A stretch of DNA of 64,000 nt from Pseudomonadota bacterium. GTDB taxonomy: Bacteria > Pseudomonadota > Gammaproteobacteria > Burkholderiales > Gallionellaceae. Within the stretch, counting starts at the first letter, position 1; each line of letters begins with the position of its first letter. The notes beneath the pieces were generated by a model. It worked only from the letters and a program-made list of their open reading frames with translations, did not search any database and was not told where the DNA came from. Shown piece by piece: positions 60,153 through 64,000 of the stretch. The stretch is taken from positions 23,503-87,502 of the forward strand of contig JAJYYO010000011.1 in the NCBI GenBank assembly GCA_021800795.1, read 5' to 3'. The translations under genes were made by a program, and so were the position numbers.

Positions 60153-61643
60153 ATGATTAACCTGTGGATCAATGGTCAGCATAAAGAAAGTTTAAGTCAT
60201 CGCACAAGCGACGTGATCAACCCGGCCACCGGCAAAGTGATCCGTCGGGTGCCGCTGGCCAGTCGTCAAGATATCGATGCGGCCGTTGTCGCGGCAAAGC
60301 AGGCTTTTCCCGGCTGGCGCGACACCACGGCGCTGCGCCGCAGTCGCATACTGAACCGCTTTCGCGAACTGCTGGAAGTGCATCGCGCAGAACTGGCGCA
60401 GCTTGCCAGTGAAGAGCACGGCAAGACGCTGGAAGATGCGGCAGGCTCGGTGCAGCGCGGCATCGAAGTGGTGGAGTTTGCCGCAGGCGCGCCGCATCTG
60501 CTCAAGGGAGAGCATGCCGAGAATGTCGGTCGCGGCGTCGATTGCCATTCCATGTTGCAAGCAATAGGCGTGTGCGCCGGCATCACGCCGTTCAATTTTC
60601 CGGCGATGGTGCCGATGTGGATGTTCCCGATTGCGATTGCCTGCGGCAACACCTTCATACTCAAGCCTTCCGAGAAAGTGCCCTCATGCAGTCTGCGCAT
60701 GGCCGAATTGTTCAAGGAAGCCGGTCTGCCTGACGGCGTGTTCAACGTGGTGCCGGGCGACAAGGAGGCGGTGGATGCCTTACTCGAACATCCCGACGTG
60801 CGCGCCATCTCCTTCGTGGGCTCGACGCCGGTTGCGAAATATATCTACGAGACCGCAGCCCGTCACGGCAAGCGCGTGCAGGCGCTGGGCGGCGCGAAAA
60901 ATCATGCGGTGGTGCTGCCGGATGCCGAGCTGGATTTCACCGCCGATGCCATCATGGGCGCGGCCTACGGTTCGGCCGGCGAGCGTTGCATGGCGATTTC
61001 TACCGTGGTCGCGGTGGGCGACGTGGCAGACACGCTGGTCGCCAAACTCAAGGCGCGTGCCGAAAAGCTGGTGGTGGGCCCGGGCGATTGTAAAGGCGTC
61101 GACATGGGACCGGTCATATCGGCTCAGCATCGCGACAGGATAGTCGGCTACATCGACAGCGGGGTCGCGCAGGGCGCTACGCTGGTGACGGATGGACGCG
61201 GCATCAGGGTGAGCGGATACGAGAGCGGCTACTTCGTAGGTCCTACGCTGTTCGATCACGTTTCCACCGACATGACGATCTACCAGGAGGAAATATTCGG
61301 GCCGGTGCTGACCGTGCTGCGCGTCGACACTCTTCTGGATGCGATCGAGATGATCAACCGCAATCAGTATGCGAACGGCACCGCGATCTTTACCGCTTCC
61401 GGCGCGGCGGCGCGGCGTTTCCAGCACGAGATCGAAGTCGGCATGGTCGGCATCAATGTGCCGATTCCGGTGCCGATGGCGTTTTTCTCCTTCGGCGGAT
61501 GGAAATCCTCGCTGTTCGGCGATCTGCATATGCATGGCATGGAAGGCGTGTATTTCTATACCCGCACCAAGGCCGTGACCACGCGCTGGCCTGAGATGAC
61601 GGATAAGAAAGTTTCATCGCTGGTGATGCCGACGCTGGGTTAA
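60153..61643 (+). CDS. mmsA: CoA-acylating methylmalonate/malonate-semialdehyde dehydrogenase
   Basis: The 496-residue aldehyde dehydrogenase matches the MmsA/IolA branch: INPATGKVIRRVPLASRQDIDAAV, GVCAGITPFNFPAMVPMWMFPIAIACGNTFILKPSEKVP, and Cys279 in GSAGERCMAIS. The substitution of the general-base glutamate region by ALGGAKNHAVVLPDA is typical of the CoA-dependent subfamily. It converts malonate or methylmalonate semialdehyde to acetyl- or propionyl-CoA and CO2. AGGAG precedes ATG 60153. Confidence 0.93.
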   Translation: MINLWINGQHKESLSHRTSDVINPATGKVIRRVPLASRQDIDAAVVAAKQAFPGWRDTTALRRSRILNRFRELLEVHRAELAQLASEEHGKTLEDAAGSVQRGIEVVEFAAGAPHLLKGEHAENVGRGVDCHSMLQAIGVCAGITPFNFPAMVPMWMFPIAIACGNTFILKPSEKVPSCSLRMAELFKEAGLPDGVFNVVPGDKEAVDALLEHPDVRAISFVGSTPVAKYIYETAARHGKRVQALGGAKNHAVVLPDAELDFTADAIMGAAYGSAGERCMAISTVVAVGDVADTLVAKLKARAEKLVVGPGDCKGVDMGPVISAQHRDRIVGYIDSGVAQGATLVTDGRGIRVSGYESGYFVGPTLFDHVSTDMTIYQEEIFGPVLTVLRVDTLLDAIEMINRNQYANGTAIFTASGAAARRFQHEIEVGMVGINVPIPVPMAFFSFGGWKSSLFGDLHMHGMEGVYFYTRTKAVTTRWPEMTDKKVSSLVMPTLG

Positions 61644-61667
61644 CTCCTAAAAATCAAGGTGAGTGAT

Positions 61668-62552
61668 ATGTCTGTCAATATTGGATTCATCGGCCCCGGC
61701 ATCATGGGTGGCCCCATGGCGCATAATCTGATCAAGGGCGGTCACAGGCTCTGGGTCTATGCGCGTCGCCCTGAGGCGATGGCATCCCTGCTGGCGGCGG
61801 GTGCGACCGGGTGTGCGACGCCCGCTGAAGTGGCTAAACATGCGGATGTGATTTTCACCATCGTCTCGGATACGCCGGATGTGGAACAAGTGATTTTCGG
61901 CGCTAACGGTATTGCCGGTTCTGCGCGCGTAGGGGCAGTGATCGTCGACATGAGCACGATTTCGCCCAGCGCCACCAAACAGTTTGCAGAGCGTCTTGCA
62001 AAGCAGGGTATCGAGATGCTGGATGCGCCGGTATCGGGCGGCGAGACGGGTGCGATCAACGGCACCTTGTCGATCATGGCAGGCGGCAAGGCGGAGGTGT
62101 TCGAGCGCGTCAGGCCGCTGTTCGAGTGTATGGGCAAAAACATCGTGCATATCGGCTCAAACGGCGCGGGGCAGGTGGCCAAGGCGTGCAACCAGATCGT
62201 GGTGGCGGTCACCATCGAAGCGGTGGCGGAAGCCCTGACCTTTGCGCGCAAGAACGGCGCCGATCCTGCCCGCGTGCGGGAAGCGCTATTGGGCGGCTTT
62301 GCCGGCAGCAAGATCATGGAAGTACACGGGCAGCGCATGCTGGATAATGATTTCAAGCCCGGTTTCAAGGTCGGCCTGCACCAGAAGGATATGCGCATCG
62401 TGATGGAAACGGCGCACCAGTTGGGCGTGGCGTTGCCGGCCGCAGCGCTGGTCACCCAGCATCTCAATGCGCTGATGGGAACGAACGATACGGAGCTGGA
62501 TTCTTCGGCGGTGGTGAAGGTGATCGAGCGCATGTCGGGTATGGGCGAGTAG
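61668..62552 (+). CDS. 3-hydroxyacid dehydrogenase family (GarR/MmsB-like)
   Basis: The 294-residue NAD(P)-dependent beta-hydroxyacid dehydrogenase has GFIGPGIMGGPMAHNLIKGGH, the substrate motif DAPVSGGETGAINGTLSIM, IGSNGAGQVAKACNQIVVA with the catalytic lysine, and KDMRIVMETAHQLGVALPAAALV. These residues fit 2-hydroxy-3-oxopropionate (tartronate semialdehyde) reductase better than 3-hydroxyisobutyrate dehydrogenase, but I cannot separate the two with confidence. ATG 61668 follows AAGGTGAG. Next gene 2 bases on. Confidence 0.88.
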   Translation: MSVNIGFIGPGIMGGPMAHNLIKGGHRLWVYARRPEAMASLLAAGATGCATPAEVAKHADVIFTIVSDTPDVEQVIFGANGIAGSARVGAVIVDMSTISPSATKQFAERLAKQGIEMLDAPVSGGETGAINGTLSIMAGGKAEVFERVRPLFECMGKNIVHIGSNGAGQVAKACNQIVVAVTIEAVAEALTFARKNGADPARVREALLGGFAGSKIMEVHGQRMLDNDFKPGFKVGLHQKDMRIVMETAHQLGVALPAAALVTQHLNALMGTNDTELDSSAVVKVIERMSGMGE

Positions 62553-62554
62553 CA

Positions 62555-63502
62555 ATGGAAAACATCGTGTTTCTGGATTCCGCCACGGTGATCGCCGATT
62601 TGCGTCGTCCGGCTTTCGCGCATGAATGGAACGAGTATCCGGCAACCGCTCCCGATCAGGTGGTGGAACGTCTTCATAACGCGGCCATCGCCATCACCAA
62701 CAAGGTGCAACTGCGCCGTGACATGCTGGAACAGCTGCCGCATCTCAAATTGATCGCGGTGGCCGCGACCGGCACCGATAACGTGGATCTGGCATGCTGC
62801 CGCGAGCGCGGCATTGCGGTGTCGAATATCCGCAATTATTCGGTGCACACGGTGCCTGAGCACGTGTTCATGCTGATGCTGGCCTTGCGCCGCAACCTGC
62901 TGGCGTTTCATGCCGAGGTTCAGCGCGGCGAGTGGCAAAAGTCGCCGCAGTTTTGCCTGTTCACCCATCCGGTGCAGGACCTGCACGGCAGCACGCTGGG
63001 TATCGTGGGTCATGGCGCGATCGGCAGGGCCGTTGAACAAATCGCGCGCGCCTTCGGCATGAAGGTGCTGCTTGCCGAACACAAGGGTGCGGGTGCAGTG
63101 CGGGAAGGTTACACAGCTTTCGATGAGGTGCTTGAACGAAGCGAGGTGATTACGCTGCATCTGCCGCTGAATGATGCGACGCGTCATCTGATCGGGGAGG
63201 CTGAATTTTCCCGCATGAAGCCGGAAGCCTTGCTGATCAATACCGCGCGGGGCGGGCTGGTGGATGAAGTGGCCTTGCGGGTCGCGCTGTTGTCCGGGCG
63301 CATTGCGGGCGCCGGATTCGATGTTTTGGCTACGGAGCCGCCCGCTGACGGCCATCCGCTGCTGGCGCTTGATTTGCCGAACTTCATCCTGACGCCGCAT
63401 ATCGCCTGGTCAGGCCGCGCGGCGATGCAGATCCTCGCCGATCAGCTTATCGACAACATCGAAGCCTTTGCGGCGGGCGCGCCGCAGAACCGGGTGGCCT
63501 GA
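62555..63502 (+). CDS. D-2-hydroxyacid dehydrogenase (glycerate/hydroxypyruvate type)
   Basis: The 315-residue NAD-dependent dehydrogenase has the Rossmann GIVGHGAIGRAV, the arginine in LINTARGGLVDEVAL, the glutamate in ATEPPADGHPLL and the catalytic His in LTPHIAWSGRAA. The length and the TGTDNVDLACCRERGIAVSNI segment suit glycerate dehydrogenase (HprA), interconverting hydroxypyruvate and D-glycerate. Last gene of the cluster, 2 bases after the preceding gene. Confidence 0.88.
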   Translation: MENIVFLDSATVIADLRRPAFAHEWNEYPATAPDQVVERLHNAAIAITNKVQLRRDMLEQLPHLKLIAVAATGTDNVDLACCRERGIAVSNIRNYSVHTVPEHVFMLMLALRRNLLAFHAEVQRGEWQKSPQFCLFTHPVQDLHGSTLGIVGHGAIGRAVEQIARAFGMKVLLAEHKGAGAVREGYTAFDEVLERSEVITLHLPLNDATRHLIGEAEFSRMKPEALLINTARGGLVDEVALRVALLSGRIAGAGFDVLATEPPADGHPLLALDLPNFILTPHIAWSGRAAMQILADQLIDNIEAFAAGAPQNRVA

Positions 63503-63603
63503 TAACGGGCGCGATCCTTCTACAACATTAACGTTAAAACGGTGGGACTGCGCGTCTGGGCTGGTTTTGTAAGTCGATTACTCGACTCTGGTCCTGTTTT
63601 CTT

Positions 63604-63898
63604 CTACATCCTGCCGCCAGCGTAGTCGGGCTTCCTGTGCTGATGGCGCACAATCAGGATTCGAATGCTGTTTTCGAGTTTTCGATATACAACCGAGTAA
63701 GGGGAAACCTTGAGTGGAAAAGTTCTTCGTCCTCTTTGTAGTTGGTATGCCGAGATCGGGATGTTCAACCGGGAGTTTGGCGGCACGTTGAAATTCTTCG
63801 AGAAAACGCTCAGCGATCACGTAGCCTGCGTGTGCGCTGTAAAAATTCAGAGCGTTGGCAATATCATGCTCCGCTCCGGGGTGGAGCGAGTAGGTCAT
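63604..63898 (-). pseudogene. RelE/ParE-type toxin gene, frameshifted
   Basis: The N-terminal part (MTYSLHPGAEHDIANALNFYSAHAGYVIAERFLEEFQRAAKLPVEHPDLG) is in the frame of ATG 63898, but the toxin's C-terminal part (TFPLKVSPYSVVYRKLENSIRILIVRHQHRKPDYAGGRM) is in another frame ending at 63604. The shift falls near 63720, after about 60 codons. Unless read by frameshifting, the toxin is inactive. The start codon overlaps the antitoxin stop (ATGA). Confidence 0.8.
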
Positions 63899-64000
63899 CG
63901 CGTAAGTCTTGCTCGAAGCCGGGCGATGGCCTCCTGCCCTGAAACGGCCGGGATTGAACCGGATTCCAGTTCGGCTTCCCTGCGGTCTGCTTCTCGCTCC
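63895..64000 (-). CDS. Putative addiction-module antitoxin, C-terminal part
   Basis: Only the last 35 residues are in the window (READRREAELESGSIPAVSG...AIARLRARLTR); the start lies beyond the right edge. The end resembles the short addiction-module component proteins paired with ParE/RelE toxins, whose tail reads W/EEARARLRAR. The stop overlaps the toxin start, giving the usual antitoxin-then-toxin order on the minus strand. Confidence 0.65.
   Translation of the reverse strand, partial: EREADRREAELESGSIPAVSGQEAIARLRARLTR

Noticed and set aside
61757..63400. A 547-codon antisense frame across the two dehydrogenase genes
   Set aside because: Same reason: the plus-strand genes have clear active-site motifs, and the antisense product is low in structure and rich in Arg/Ser.

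Overview
The window looks like chromosomal DNA of a Gram-negative betaproteobacterium, probably Nitrosomonadales (Gallionellaceae-like). This is inferred from the mix of genes, the moderate-to-high G+C, and the style of housekeeping genes such as hom-thrC, lutABC, the YebC variant beginning MGAQWK, and yajR-ssb. A textbook FliA (sigma-28) promoter in front of a chemoreceptor says the cell is motile. Nothing resembles a phage, plasmid or CRISPR locus, but there are small mobile or repetitive elements and decayed genes.

Layout. 0-2.4 kb: the end of a DUF3025 gene, a cyclic-nucleotide-binding protein, a 267-bp MITE-like element, yajD (HNH), an orphan AlpA-like regulator and tRNA-Ser(UGA). 2.4-7.1 kb: queD, then a MoxR / DUF58 / transglutaminase operon and an Mth938-domain gene, all on the minus strand. 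7.2-12.5 kb: alaA, hom, thrC and an AEC transporter. 12.6-18.3 kb: UspA coupled to a P3A proton ATPase, facing the lactate-oxidation operon lutABC. 18.3-27.2 kb: HD-GYP protein, ClC channel, long dCTP deaminase, NnrS with YebC, YajR-type MFS and ssb. 27.2-36.3 kb is the most accessory part: MarR, CBS + HPP pair, a DsrC-like protein with an unusual cysteine pattern, a duplicated HPP-like membrane protein, a DUF488 / 62-aa / uracil-DNA-glycosylase operon, a LysR gene divergent from two orphan genes, a wrecked cyclopropane-fatty-acid synthase, and fpr. 36.4-43.4 kb: rsmB-like, two DUF3108 proteins, purN and purM, then an M14 peptidase coupled to an alpha/beta hydrolase. 43.5-47.8 kb: one molybdenum-cofactor operon (moaC-moaD-moaE-mobB-mobA-moeA-mog). 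48-50.1 kb: a chemoreceptor.

50.2-63.5 kb is the most interesting block. HbpS/GlcG and IclR genes lie divergent from a nine-gene catabolic cluster: a transketolase/phosphoketolase-like TPP enzyme, a DUF1537 four-carbon-acid-sugar kinase, a complete branched-chain-type ABC importer (with the permease LivM fused to the ATPase LivG), a CoA-acylating semialdehyde dehydrogenase, a 3-hydroxyacid dehydrogenase and a D-2-hydroxyacid dehydrogenase. Together they read as uptake, phosphorylation, TPP-dependent C-C cleavage and funnelling to acetyl-CoA and glycerate. I cannot name the substrate, and the combination does not match a pathway I recognise. The window ends in a frameshifted ParE-type toxin and its antitoxin.

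Three families of intergenic inverted repeats are scattered through the window, some inside operons (between hom and thrC, between mobB and mobA, and between the livMG fusion and livF).
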